Source: CAZEMR01 sp964513465 (lineage in GTDB: Bacteria; Bacteroidota; Ignavibacteria; Kapaibacteriales; UBA2268). From it: 64,000 bases of DNA. This document shows positions 54,501 to 62,341 of the stretch, in pieces (positions within the stretch are counted from its first letter, which is position 1; every line of letters starts with the position of its first letter). The notes below the pieces were generated by a model. The model saw nothing but the letters and a program-made list of their open reading frames with translations, was not told the DNA's origin and made no database searches. The stretch lies in the NCBI GenBank assembly GCA_964513465.1, contig CAZEMR010000007.1:1-64000 (forward strand), written 5' to 3'. A program made the translations under genes and the position numbers.

Positions 54501-55283
54501 GATATCTTCGATGGATTCGATGTATCCCAAACCCCGGACGAAATATTCGGCGCTATTCAGCTCGATTGTCCGGGCGCCCACATCGACGTTGGATTTGCGT
54601 ATCGCATTGGCAACCATAGAGATAGAGACGTCATATGCCTTCATTGCCGTGGGGTCGAGATCAATCTGATATTCGCGGACAAAACCGCCGATTGAAGCGA
54701 CTTCAGCAACTCCACGAGCAGACGCAAGTCCATATTTTACATAGAAATCCTGGACTGAACGCAATTCATCGAGATCCCAGCCGCCGGTCGGATTGCCAAG
54801 CGAATCGCGGCCCTCGATGGTGTACCAGAATATTTGTCCGAGAGCGGTCGCATCCGGCCCAAGCGAGGGCTGCACTGCCTCGGGGAGCACTCCGGTGGGC
54901 AGCGAATTCAGCTTTTCGAGAATTCGCGAACGACTCCAGTAAAAATCTACGCCATCTTCGAAAATTACATATATGCTCGAGAAGCCGAACATCGAACTGC
55001 TGCGAATGCTCTTAACGCCGGAAATGCCTAATAATGCTGAAGTTAGCGGGTATGTGATCTGATCCTCGACGTCCTGCGGCGAACGGCCGGCCCAGCGGGT
55101 AAAGACGATTTGCTGATTCTCGCCTATATCCGGGATGGCGTCCACCGGCACCTGATCGCGCGGGATCAGGTCGGTTTCCCAGTCGAATGGCGCCACCGAT
55201 ATGCCCCAGAATATCATCGCCAGCAGTAAGACCAATGTTATCAACCGGTTATCGAGGAAAAACTTGATAATTCTATCGAGCAT
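51522..55283 (-). CDS. cusA: Heavy-metal efflux RND pump (CusA/CzcA family), extended form
   Basis: The 1253-residue protein has the HME-RND features: VPVDAIPDIGENQ, a proton-relay segment AIAIGTMVDVGIVISEN, the periplasmic ESVVGKLGRVESALDPAPISMFENV and the CusA-like APIGIKVKG. It is about 200 residues longer than E. coli CusA (1047). The extra length lies mainly in residues ~535-625, with additional hydrophobic segments between the two transmembrane halves, and in a charged insert around residues 768-811. Similar long versions are common in Bacteroidota Cus systems. The pump expels Cu(I)/Ag(I) or Zn/Co/Ni with an adaptor and outer channel encoded downstream. No sensor pair is nearby. Confidence 0.93.
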   Translation of the reverse strand: MLDRIIKFFLDNRLITLVLLLAMIFWGISVAPFDWETDLIPRDQVPVDAIPDIGENQQIVFTRWAGRSPQDVEDQITYPLTSALLGISGVKSIRSSSMFGFSSIYVIFEDGVDFYWSRSRILEKLNSLPTGVLPEAVQPSLGPDATALGQIFWYTIEGRDSLGNPTGGWDLDELRSVQDFYVKYGLASARGVAEVASIGGFVREYQIDLDPTAMKAYDVSISMVANAIRKSNVDVGARTIELNSAEYFVRGLGYIESIEDIEKSVIHSVDGTPIRIKDIGRVGIGPAERRGILDKSGAEVAGGVVVARYGANPLEVIKNVKAQIDQISPGLPTRTLADGRTSQLEIVPFYDRTHLIHETIGTLEEALTLEVLITILVIIVMVLNLRASFLISGLLPVAVLMSFIAMRYFGVDANIVALSGIAIAIGTMVDVGIVISENIVRHLDEASSEKPRREVIFEASSEVGGAVLTAIATTVISFLPVFTLQAAEGKLFRPLAFTKTFALIASIIVALAIIPTLAHIILGINFKSRRSRIILNGILAASGIYILFIELWAGFTFLAFAASNIMSIFFPERSKLFRNINLAIAAIAVAWLLSAQWMPLGPAAGEIVNFIFVALIIGFVLGVFKIFIEYYSIMLRWALRNKAIFLAIPAFIVVLGLSIWLGFNTLFGFIANGFDSFGINIRKTSPWSAMAHAFPGMSKEFMPSLDEGSFLLMPTSMPHSGIEKNKEILQYLDMAVVAIPEIESVVGKLGRVESALDPAPISMFENVINYKSEYKTDKNGRRTRFAVDENDEFLRDSRGNLVPDGDGEYYRQWRDHIHSPDDIWDEIVRVTRYPGVTSAPKLQPIETRLVMLQTGMRAPIGIKVKGNDLNKIEQFGVKLEKLLKEVPSVKKEAVFADRLVGKPYLQIDINRDNIARYGISVSEVQNVIETAIGGIKLTTTVEGRERYPVRARYAREFRDNPEEIENILVSSPSGVQVPLGHLAEITYTPGPQNIKSENSFLVGYVLLDKRDGYSEMDVVEDARKYLNSKIEEGELIVPAGISYEFAGNYENQVRAEKRLAIVVPLSLLIIFFILYMQFRTASTSLMIFIGVAVAFSGGFLMLWLYGQPWFLDFSLFGENIRNIFNIHTVNLSVAVWVGFLALFGIATDDGVIMATYLKQVFEKNTPDNIEEIRAAVVEAGKKRVRPCLMTTATTILALLPVLTSTGRGSDIMIPMAIPAVGGMSIALITLFVVPVLYSLWHEKHMKIKEIVNK

Positions 55284-55623
55284 AAAGCCCTAAGGTTTGT
55301 TCACTAAATCCGACCGGGAAAGTCGCCATTTTCCATAAAAACGGATTCGATTATTCGATATTTTAATGAATCCGATGTCAGGATTTTGTTATGGCTAATT
55401 TGAATAATATGCAATTTTTCTATGAATCTGAGCGCATATTTCTGCATTTTGATGAAATTTGATGAGAATTTCGCAATTATTTTTGCATTTCGATAAGCGC
55501 TGTTTATGAATTCCCATGCAAATTTCTGCTATAAAATGAAAATCCCGGCACAAATCAAAATTGCCCGATTCAAACCGGGCAATCGTGTGAATAATTGCAT
55601 ATATTATATTTTATATACAATAT
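55284..55623. other. Intergenic region above the cus operon
   Basis: These 340 A/T-rich bases contain the promoter of the cus operon (minus strand) and, at the lower-coordinate end of the synthetase-like gene, its terminator. TTTGATGAAATTTGATG-like repeats occur in the middle. No clear TAnnTTTG or copper-regulator box is recognised, and no reading frame or RNA gene is visible. Confidence 0.45.
55556..55583 (-). terminator. Intrinsic terminator after the synthetase-like gene
   Basis: ATTGCCCG (55560-55567) pairs perfectly with CGGGCAAT (55576-55583) around an eight-base loop. On the minus strand it is followed by TTTTGATTTG. It lies 40 bases beyond the stop of the gene at 55624. Confidence 0.7.
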
Positions 55624-56484
55624 TTATAAATTATCTGATTGCTTAAGAGCTCGAATAAATCTCGTCATGCCGATTCCGCCGCCATATCTTTTCGTCATGT
55701 CCAGACTCAAAAATTCATCCAGTTCGCGGAGCACCCGATCGCGTCCGAATTTTGTATATAGCAAATCCGCGTATTCGCCGTCCGAAATCGCATGGAAGCG
55801 GTCGTACATCACCTGCGAATCGACCTCACGCTCTGCGCTGCCGATTGTTTCCATGCCATAGAGCAGCACGTCGACCTTTCTCGCGGTTCCGTCGTTGCGG
55901 CGCTTCATATTCCAGAATGGATGCGTCTTTTCGGGGAAATTCGTGAGAAACACAACCGGCGCCATTTTCCGGCAGATTTCTTCCTCGTCCTCGGCTTCGA
56001 GTATGCTCCGATTCATAAGCCGGCAAACCTCTTCGTAATCATATTGTAAATAATTGTCGGATTGCGACTTATCCTTGTTTTTACTTTTTGGAATATTGCA
56101 AAATTCGAGCAAATCCGCCTCCATTTCAATTAAATCATTCATATCCCCTCTGGACTCGAATTCAAACATAGGGAAAATCAAATCGTGGCGTCCGGGAATC
56201 GGATTTTTTTCGTTGCGGTAAGAGGTTGTCTGACAATAAACACTTGTCAATTCGGGATTTGCCAGCAATTCATATTCCAGATCCATTTGCCCTGTTTGCT
56301 TCAGCGGCCAGGTCTGATCACCGTATTCGAAGCAAGAAACGGTGGTGGGATCTTCACAGGCGGCAAGTATGCTAAGTCGTGGCTGGGCAGGGATTTCCAC
56401 ATATCCACGAGATTCAAAAAATTCTCTCAGTTTTTTGGATGCTTTGTGATAATCCACAGGGTTGATAATCGGATACTGATACAT
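55624..56484 (-). CDS. Class II aminoacyl-tRNA-synthetase catalytic-domain protein (AspRS/AsnRS paralog; possible asparagine synthetase)
   Basis: The 286-residue protein is a stand-alone class II synthetase core without the OB-fold anticodon domain. Motif 2 is visible as SYRNEKN (R90, E92), followed by GRHDLIFPMFEFE, and motif 3 as YGGGIGMTRFIRAL, with R275 the likely ATP-binding arginine. It resembles AspRS/AsnRS-like paralogs; in archaea a similar AsnRS-like core makes asparagine from aspartate and ammonia. It could instead ligate an amino acid to another acceptor. A terminator-like hairpin sits directly before its strong AAGGAG ribosome-binding site, suggesting attenuation control. Confidence 0.85.
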   Translation of the reverse strand: MYQYPIINPVDYHKASKKLREFFESRGYVEIPAQPRLSILAACEDPTTVSCFEYGDQTWPLKQTGQMDLEYELLANPELTSVYCQTTSYRNEKNPIPGRHDLIFPMFEFESRGDMNDLIEMEADLLEFCNIPKSKNKDKSQSDNYLQYDYEEVCRLMNRSILEAEDEEEICRKMAPVVFLTNFPEKTHPFWNMKRRNDGTARKVDVLLYGMETIGSAEREVDSQVMYDRFHAISDGEYADLLYTKFGRDRVLRELDEFLSLDMTKRYGGGIGMTRFIRALKQSDNL

Positions 56485-56498
56485 ATTGAGCTCCTTTC

Positions 56499-56525
56499 AA
56501 AAAAAAAGCCCGCTCAATGGCGGGC
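56499..56525 (-). terminator. Terminator-like hairpin immediately upstream of the synthetase-like gene
   Basis: On the minus strand GCCCGC-CATTGA-GCGGGC forms a six-base-pair stem followed by nine T's. Only a short spacer separates the T run from the AAGGAG and ATG of the gene ending at 55624. Its position between promoter and ribosome-binding site is that of an attenuator. Confidence 0.7.
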
Positions 56526-56557
56526 AGTTCATAAATAATTGATAATTAAAATAATCA

Positions 56558-56599
56558 GGGCATTCAAAAAAAATGCCCGGGCCGTTTGGCGCGGGCATT
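56558..56599 (-). promoter_or_regulatory. Second leader hairpin with an alternative pairing partner
   Basis: On the minus strand AATGCCCG pairs with CGGGCATT (8 bp, plus an inner GCC-AAAC-GGC after a C-C mismatch), followed by a T8 run: a terminator. The 3' arm GGGCATT can instead pair with the downstream AATGCCC (56558-56564), or its CGGGCA with the 5' arm of the next terminator (TGCCCG, 56521-56526). These pairings are mutually exclusive. It may simply be the terminator of the nitroreductase gene, 164 bases upstream. Confidence 0.5.
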
Positions 56600-56762
56600 G
56601 AGTCAGATATTTTAATTTTATTCTTATGCTCATTTTCTCTAAATTTTCGGTACACTTACCGAAGAATAAATTTAGATAAAATTTTTGAATTTACAAAACA
56701 ATATTTTTTAGAAATCCCAAAATAAATCACAGAGGATTCTTATATAGTTGATTTATAGACAC

Positions 56763-57365
56763 TTACTCGCTTATACTATTTCCCCATTCGCCATCGAAAA
56801 ACGTATCTTCGAGCGGCCGGCGAAAACGTTCGGCTTTTTCGCGCTCGCGCAAGTCTTCTTCGAGGGTGTCCTCTGCGGCCTGGAATCCCACTGCTATCAT
56901 GGCCACAGGTTCGTAGCGCTCGGGAATCGAGAACATTTCGGCGAGTTTTGCGGGGTCGAATCCGGCCATCTGATGCGCGGCCATTCCGAGCGAGACCGCT
57001 TGAAGACACAGGTTTTCGCTTGCGGCGCCGGTGTCGTATTTGCCCCACGGGTTGTCCTTGCCTTTCAAAAATATCGTATCTGCTATTGCTGCAAACAGAA
57101 GCCGCACATTCTTCACCCAGCGCTGGTTGCGGTCTGTCAGGCATTCGAATGCTTTCTGCCAGGCATCGGGATTGGTCTGGCGATCGAACACGAGATAGCG
57201 CCAGGGCTCTTCGCCATTGCATGAGGGAGCCCATCGCGCGGCTTCGCAAAGCTGTATAATTTGCTCGCGAGTTATATTTTTATCCGGATTAAATGCGCGC
57301 GGACTCCATCGCAAGGATAAATCCAAAGCTATGGGGTGTTTGGTGTTAGCCCGTTTGATTATCAT
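56763..57365 (-). CDS. Nitroreductase-family protein
   Basis: The 200-residue protein has the family N-terminal SLRWSPRAFNPDK, the AARWAPSCNGEEPWRYLVFDR FMN-side segment (in short pieces), NLCLQAVSLGMAAHQMAGFD and PVAMIAVGF near the end. The C-terminus continues with a charged tail (REREKAERFRRPLED) typical of this subgroup. It needs FMN and NAD(P)H; the substrate is unknown. It lies upstream of the synthetase-like gene with a 278-base leader between them, and it is convergent with nothing. It is not closely related to the nitroreductase at 2390-2911. Confidence 0.88.
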   Translation of the reverse strand: MIIKRANTKHPIALDLSLRWSPRAFNPDKNITREQIIQLCEAARWAPSCNGEEPWRYLVFDRQTNPDAWQKAFECLTDRNQRWVKNVRLLFAAIADTIFLKGKDNPWGKYDTGAASENLCLQAVSLGMAAHQMAGFDPAKLAEMFSIPERYEPVAMIAVGFQAAEDTLEEDLREREKAERFRRPLEDTFFDGEWGNSISE

Positions 57366-57457
57366 CGCCTGCTCCTGTGTTGTTTGTCATTTATTTCAAA
57401 TTTTTATCGCTTCAATTTAGCAAAGCCTGAATTAAAATCAAAGCGCCGCCGCCATTA

Positions 57458-60400
57458 TCAGCGGACAACCGTGAATTTCGAAACGGTGATTTCTCCGTTC
57501 AGATTTCCGCGCAGATAATATACACCCGAGGGTAATTCATTTATTTGCAATGGGATAATCGATCTGCCAGTGGAGATCACAGCGGATTTTTCGCTCATCA
57601 GAATTTTTCCGGTGGCATCGCTGATTGTATAAATTAATTCGCCGGAAATTTCCGCTAATACGAACATCGAATACCCGCCGCCCGCAGCAGACACGAGGAT
57701 ATCGAGCTTTTCGATGCCTTCAATCCGGCCGTCGGATACCGAGTTGGGTTCTACTTCGAGGCGTGCTTCAGTGGTCTCGGCCGAGCCGCATCTGCCCTGG
57801 ATTTCGCAGGAATAGAGGCCTTCGTCGTCATCGGTGCAGTTTTCAATCATAAGTGTGGATTCGCGCTGGCCGGTGAGCAGGCCGCCATTCTTTTTCCATT
57901 GATAAGAGAGATTTTCGCCGACTGCGACTATGAAAAATTCAACGTCGTCGCCTTCGATAACTGTTTTATTTTCAGGATTTTGCATAACTGCGGTAGTTGG
58001 CAGCACCACCAGCCGTGCAGAATCGGCCACCGCCCCATTTATGCAATTATTGCTTATCAGCACTGCGTAAAATCCCTCGTCGGAAAGATCAAGATTTTCG
58101 AGTGTCAAAGTTGCCGAATTCTCGCCGACAGGCCGGCTGTCGTGAGTCCATTGGTATGACAAATCGTCGCCGGTGGCTATGACGCTGAATTCCGCCGATC
58201 CGCCCTCGCAGATGAACAGCATTTCGGGGGTGTGGCTGAATTCCGTAAGTCGCGGTCTGGCTCTGACTTTTACATTATTTATTTCGGAAAATATTCCGGA
58301 ATTATGAGTAACCCTTATTATATAATCGTCGCCGGCGGGGAAATTGACCGGCAAAGCCCAATCGTATTCATCATCTGCAATTCCGGATTCGATCAGATGC
58401 AAATCCGGATCGCTTTCGCGATAGTAATAAAGATCATATTCGGCAGTGGCTGGCATTTTATTGGTTGCCCATGTCAGATTCATCGTTTTGCCCTGGCATA
58501 CTTCGGCGCCGCCCGTCGGGGATGTAATCGTAAAATCATTGAAGCTTTTTTTCAGAACAAATCCATCCATTACGCCGCCATAGGCCGCCTGTGTGGGCTC
58601 TTCTGTCGGGAATTGCGCGGATGTAGTATAGCCGCCTATATATATATCGCCGAGGTCGTCGACCGCGGTGCCTGCGCCGACGTCCGCTCCATTGCCCCCG
58701 AGCACGCTGGAATAGACGATTTCGGAATTCTGCGGGCTGAACTGCACGATTGCAACGCTGCTGCCGCCACGTACGCGTGGATTAGTGGGGTCGCCGATTA
58801 CGGGGAAATCATTAGATTTCGAGAATCCGACTGCCGTAGCCAGTCCGACCGTAGGATTATAGCTGAGCGAATAGAAGATGTCGTCCGCCGAACCGCCGAT
58901 ATAGCTGGAGTATTGCAGGATTTCAACTTTGCGGATATATGCGATAAATCCATCCCAGCCGCCGTTGTGCGACTGGTCGTAGGCGTTGTTTGTTACATTA
59001 AATTCGCTGTCTTCGGATTCGGGACTGACAGCCGATAGGTCTGATTTGGTCTGGCCGGTGAACATATACAAATCCGCACCGATTATCGCGACGTCGTTGA
59101 TGCGGTCGTCACCCGGCCCCCCATAGAACATCGAGAAATCGTACTCGCCGCCATTCTGGAAATATCGGATAATAACGGCGTCCCAGCCACCATTGAAGTG
59201 CCGGTCGTAGCCACGGTACGGGAATCGGTTGGGCTTGGTCGGGAATCGGGAATTGTCGGTCTCGGCGCCGAGCAGTATTGTATTCATGCCCTCGTCCACT
59301 TCGATTGCGGTGCCGTGCTCGTTGCCATAAGTGCCCATATATGTCGAAAATACGATCGAACTGCCCGATGGCGCCAGCTTGGTGATGAACATATCTTCGA
59401 GCCCGTTGTGGTCGCCGTCCACTGGTGACTGCGTCGGAAAATCCGTCGAATACGTACCGCCGGTCAGGTATATCGCCTTCGATTGGCCGACGTCGATTGC
59501 GTAGCAGAAGTCGTCCTGTGTGCTGCCGAGATATGTCGAGAATTCAAGTTCGCGGCCTTCGGGATCGAGCTTCAGCACAAAGCAGTCGGTTTTGCCGCCA
59601 AGCTCGGGTATCATGGGCGATTCGACGGGAAAATTCGTCGATTGCGTATTGCCGGCAATATATATATTGCCCTCGTCGTCGAATGCGCAGCCATTGGCAA
59701 CGTCGTCGCCATCGCCGCCGATAAAGCTGGCCCAGAGCAATTCCTTTCGGTTGCCCTCGATTTTGTATTTGCCGATCCAGACGTCGCGCCCGCCAGAGAT
59801 AACCTCGCTATATGCGCCGGTAGTGGTTGGCATATCCGGCGATTCGGTCCATCCCGCGGCAATCAGCTCGCCATCGCTGTTTATATCGATGGCATTAATC
59901 TGGTCGGCTTCCTCGCCGCCTGCGAATGTGGAGAAAATCAGCGGGTCGATTATCCGCTTCAGGCCGTCGTAATTGCGGTCGAGTTTGAATTTAATTATAT
60001 CGCCCTCGCGAGTAAAACGGCAGTCAATCGGGTGCAGATCCTCATCGCCGTATTTGAATGCCTTCAGGCCATTGCTGACGATATCGCCGAATGGAGTTTT
60101 GAATATAAGCTCGCCGCGGAGATTGACGTCCAGCGCATCCTGACCCGAAAATCGGATTTTAATTATATCCGGATCGGCGTTTTCGCGAAGTTTGAAATTA
60201 TAGCGCGGAATTCCATTATCAAAGCCGAGATTGACTGCAACTTTGCTTTCCGTATCGCGCAATTCAATCTCTTTATAGCAGCCCAGAGAGCTTGTTCTCC
60301 TATCGGGAATATTGCCCTTTATATAATTTCTACGGAATATCGGCTCGCCTTCGGATTGAAATCGACTCTTGCCTTCATGGGCGATTTCCATTTTGATTAC

Positions 60401-60655
60401 CACGCCTTCGCGGCGGAATTTCGGCGGCCGGGAATATTTGTCGGCATCCGGATCAATCATTTCCGATTTGTAAAAATCATACCAAATGCCAGCGTCTGTG
60501 ATCCAGATATTGACTCCTTTGCCAACGCCGCAGAACTCCACGTTTTCCGGCCACTGGCCATGATTAGGGATAAAATAACCTCCGCCGGCAATCTGGCCCA
60601 ATGCCGCTGCGCCGCCGATCATTAGCATAACTAAGGTAATAATAATTTTTTTCAT
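57458..60655 (-). CDS. T9SS-sorted SBBP-repeat protein with two Ig-like domains
   Basis: The 1065-residue protein has a signal peptide and the DUF7948-like opening PNHGQWPENVEFCGVG. A series of SBBP-type beta-propeller blades follows (for example IYIAGNTQSTNFPVESP, IYLTGGTYSTDFPTQSP, IYIGGYTTSAQFPTEEP). Two Ig-like domains come next, with SYQWTHDSR and SYQWKKNGG strands and paired cysteines, and a C-terminal sorting domain ends in TVSKFTVVR. It is predicted to be a surface or secreted protein; the blades suggest binding rather than catalysis. A TATGG/GGAG-type ribosome-binding site is not obvious. It stands alone between the nitroreductase and MscS genes. Confidence 0.85.
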   Translation of the reverse strand: MKKIIITLVMLMIGGAAALGQIAGGGYFIPNHGQWPENVEFCGVGKGVNIWITDAGIWYDFYKSEMIDPDADKYSRPPKFRREGVVIKMEIAHEGKSRFQSEGEPIFRRNYIKGNIPDRRTSSLGCYKEIELRDTESKVAVNLGFDNGIPRYNFKLRENADPDIIKIRFSGQDALDVNLRGELIFKTPFGDIVSNGLKAFKYGDEDLHPIDCRFTREGDIIKFKLDRNYDGLKRIIDPLIFSTFAGGEEADQINAIDINSDGELIAAGWTESPDMPTTTGAYSEVISGGRDVWIGKYKIEGNRKELLWASFIGGDGDDVANGCAFDDEGNIYIAGNTQSTNFPVESPMIPELGGKTDCFVLKLDPEGRELEFSTYLGSTQDDFCYAIDVGQSKAIYLTGGTYSTDFPTQSPVDGDHNGLEDMFITKLAPSGSSIVFSTYMGTYGNEHGTAIEVDEGMNTILLGAETDNSRFPTKPNRFPYRGYDRHFNGGWDAVIIRYFQNGGEYDFSMFYGGPGDDRINDVAIIGADLYMFTGQTKSDLSAVSPESEDSEFNVTNNAYDQSHNGGWDGFIAYIRKVEILQYSSYIGGSADDIFYSLSYNPTVGLATAVGFSKSNDFPVIGDPTNPRVRGGSSVAIVQFSPQNSEIVYSSVLGGNGADVGAGTAVDDLGDIYIGGYTTSAQFPTEEPTQAAYGGVMDGFVLKKSFNDFTITSPTGGAEVCQGKTMNLTWATNKMPATAEYDLYYYRESDPDLHLIESGIADDEYDWALPVNFPAGDDYIIRVTHNSGIFSEINNVKVRARPRLTEFSHTPEMLFICEGGSAEFSVIATGDDLSYQWTHDSRPVGENSATLTLENLDLSDEGFYAVLISNNCINGAVADSARLVVLPTTAVMQNPENKTVIEGDDVEFFIVAVGENLSYQWKKNGGLLTGQRESTLMIENCTDDDEGLYSCEIQGRCGSAETTEARLEVEPNSVSDGRIEGIEKLDILVSAAGGGYSMFVLAEISGELIYTISDATGKILMSEKSAVISTGRSIIPLQINELPSGVYYLRGNLNGEITVSKFTVVR

Positions 60656-60736
60656 TATCAGGCTCCGGAATTATAAAGCAAGGGAATATCTCTAAACAAC
60701 ATACATATATTTGAAAAATCACATATTTATAATTAC

Positions 60737-61672
60737 TCACATTTCGCTGCCTTTTTCGGGCTTGGTGCCGGATTTTCCTTCGATGTAATTGCTGTAAAAT
60801 CGCGTGGTAGGATAGGCATAGTCGATGTCTTCATGCTCGGCAAATTTGATAAGCACGTCTTCCCAGATTAATTGCTCGGTAATCCTGCGCTGGCGCGGAT
60901 CGCACAGGTAGCGCATCGAAAGCAGCACCCCGCTGTCGCGCACATCGGTATAAACGGAAGGTTCTAGATTCGGATTGAGTATCATAAACTGGCGGGTGGC
61001 CTCCATCACGCTTTCCCGTGCCGTCTCGCTCATCCGACTGCCGTGATCCTCGACTATTTCGGTCAGAATCTCTTTGGCTTTCTTCCAGTTGCTCTCGAAT
61101 GTGATCAGCACACCTACTTCATTCCATATATAATTAGAGCCCTTGGTGTATATAGCCTGCTCTTTGGCGAATACGATGGAATTGGGGATGTGGATTATCC
61201 GGCCGGTATATTGGTCGGCCTGCACCCAGTTGCCGATCTCCATTATTGTAAACTGAAACATGCGCTGGTCGATGACATCGCCTGCGTTCTCGCCAATCTG
61301 AATGCGGTCGCCCACCTCGAAGGGGCGCCTCCAGAATATGAATACCCATCCGGCAATATTCACCAGAGGGTCTTTCAGCGCGATAGCGATACCGGCAGAC
61401 AACAAGCCGAGGAATGTGATAACCGATTGGAACTCCTCGAACCACACCCGACCGATCAAAAATATGCCAATGGAATCGGCTACGTAAAGCGTGATCTTGC
61501 GCCATTTGTAGCGGCTGCGCACATCGACTGTTTTTTTGAATATTAGCTTTAGAATTACGTAGCGCAAAAGCCAGATGGCAAGCACGATTCCGGCCGTGGT
61601 CGCAAGCCGAGTCAGCAGATCAGGCCCGACACTGGCGATAAATTGTTCGAGATATGATTGAAAATTTTGCAT
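60737..61672 (-). CDS. Small-conductance mechanosensitive channel (MscS family)
   Basis: The 311-residue protein has three N-terminal transmembrane helices (for example TTAGIVLAIWLLRYVILKL and ITLYVADSIGIFLIG). The pore-lining region is ITFLGLLSAGIAIALKDPLVNIAGWVFIFWRRPFEVGDRIQI, read in short pieces such as AGIAIALKDPL and FEVGDRI. The MscS beta-domain comes next. It releases solutes on hypo-osmotic shock. It starts seven bases after the mntP stop on the same strand, so the two are co-transcribed. Length matches the short MscS subfamily. Confidence 0.93.
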   Translation of the reverse strand: MQNFQSYLEQFIASVGPDLLTRLATTAGIVLAIWLLRYVILKLIFKKTVDVRSRYKWRKITLYVADSIGIFLIGRVWFEEFQSVITFLGLLSAGIAIALKDPLVNIAGWVFIFWRRPFEVGDRIQIGENAGDVIDQRMFQFTIMEIGNWVQADQYTGRIIHIPNSIVFAKEQAIYTKGSNYIWNEVGVLITFESNWKKAKEILTEIVEDHGSRMSETARESVMEATRQFMILNPNLEPSVYTDVRDSGVLLSMRYLCDPRQRRITEQLIWEDVLIKFAEHEDIDYAYPTTRFYSNYIEGKSGTKPEKGSEM

Positions 61673-61679
61673 AATTTTT

Positions 61680-62243
61680 TTAAAAAAAATTGAGATGATC
61701 GCGCAGTATATTCAGGCCAATTAAAAGCAGCACCAGACCCCCGAATACTGATATTCCACCGCCGAACCGTGCCGAAAGCCGTTCGCCGAGGTAAATCCCC
61801 ACCAGGCTCATCGCCGAGGCGGTTACCCCGATGATAATACTCGGCCAGAGGATGCCGCTTTTGATGACTCCGATGCTGAACCCTACGGCCAGCGCGTCAA
61901 TACTAGTTGCCACCGAAAGGCTCACCAGCGAGACCCCGCGCGAAATATCGTGGCTGACCTCGCCGCCCTCGCCGCGGAAACCGTCCCATATCATCTTGCC
62001 GCCGATAGCGGCCAGCAAAGCGAATGCCACCCAGTGGTCGAATTTATGTATATACTGCTCGATCCCGGAGCCGGCCAGCCACCCGATAATGGGCATCATA
62101 AACTGGAACAATCCGAAATGGAATGATAGCCGGAACTTCTGGCGGCCGCTGGCCTTACCGAAAAAAGATCCTGCCGCGAGCGAAACTGCGAATGCGTCGA
62201 TTCCCAGTGCGAAAGCGATTAATAATATCTCTGAAAATGTCAT
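61680..62243 (-). CDS. mntP: Manganese efflux pump MntP
   Basis: The 187-residue protein has six predicted membrane helices. The two conserved aspartate motifs are ALGIDAFAVSLAAG (first helix, D16 region) and SVATSIDALAVGFSIGV (fourth helix). An HFGLFQFMMPIIGW segment between them is also typical. MntP exports Mn(II); in E. coli it is controlled by MntR and an mntP riboswitch. The ~98 bases above the start show no clear yybP-ykoY-type riboswitch by eye. It is the first gene of an operon with the MscS gene. Confidence 0.93.
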   Translation of the reverse strand: MTFSEILLIAFALGIDAFAVSLAAGSFFGKASGRQKFRLSFHFGLFQFMMPIIGWLAGSGIEQYIHKFDHWVAFALLAAIGGKMIWDGFRGEGGEVSHDISRGVSLVSLSVATSIDALAVGFSIGVIKSGILWPSIIIGVTASAMSLVGIYLGERLSARFGGGISVFGGLVLLLIGLNILRDHLNFF

Positions 62244-62341
62244 TTTTCGGAAATGAATGTTCGATTATATCAGCCTATGGCGCAATTTCCGCGCAAATTT
62301 AACCCAATATATATAAATTCATCGAAAGTAAAAAAGAGAGG

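Noticed and set aside
56529..56633. 34-codon reading frame in the leader of the synthetase-like gene as an attenuation peptide
   Set aside because: It is not enriched in Asn or Asp codons, has no clear ribosome-binding site, and is probably accidental.
56499..56700. T-box riboswitch
   Set aside because: The conserved AGGGTGGNACCGCG antiterminator sequence and a specifier-loop stem are not seen, so I call only a generic attenuator.
59483..60625. 380-codon open frame antisense to the SBBP-repeat protein
   Set aside because: It mirrors repeated propeller blades and contains no family signature.
62244..62341. yybP-ykoY manganese riboswitch upstream of mntP
   Set aside because: The 98-base gap is short and no matching conserved loop sequences could be recognised by eye.
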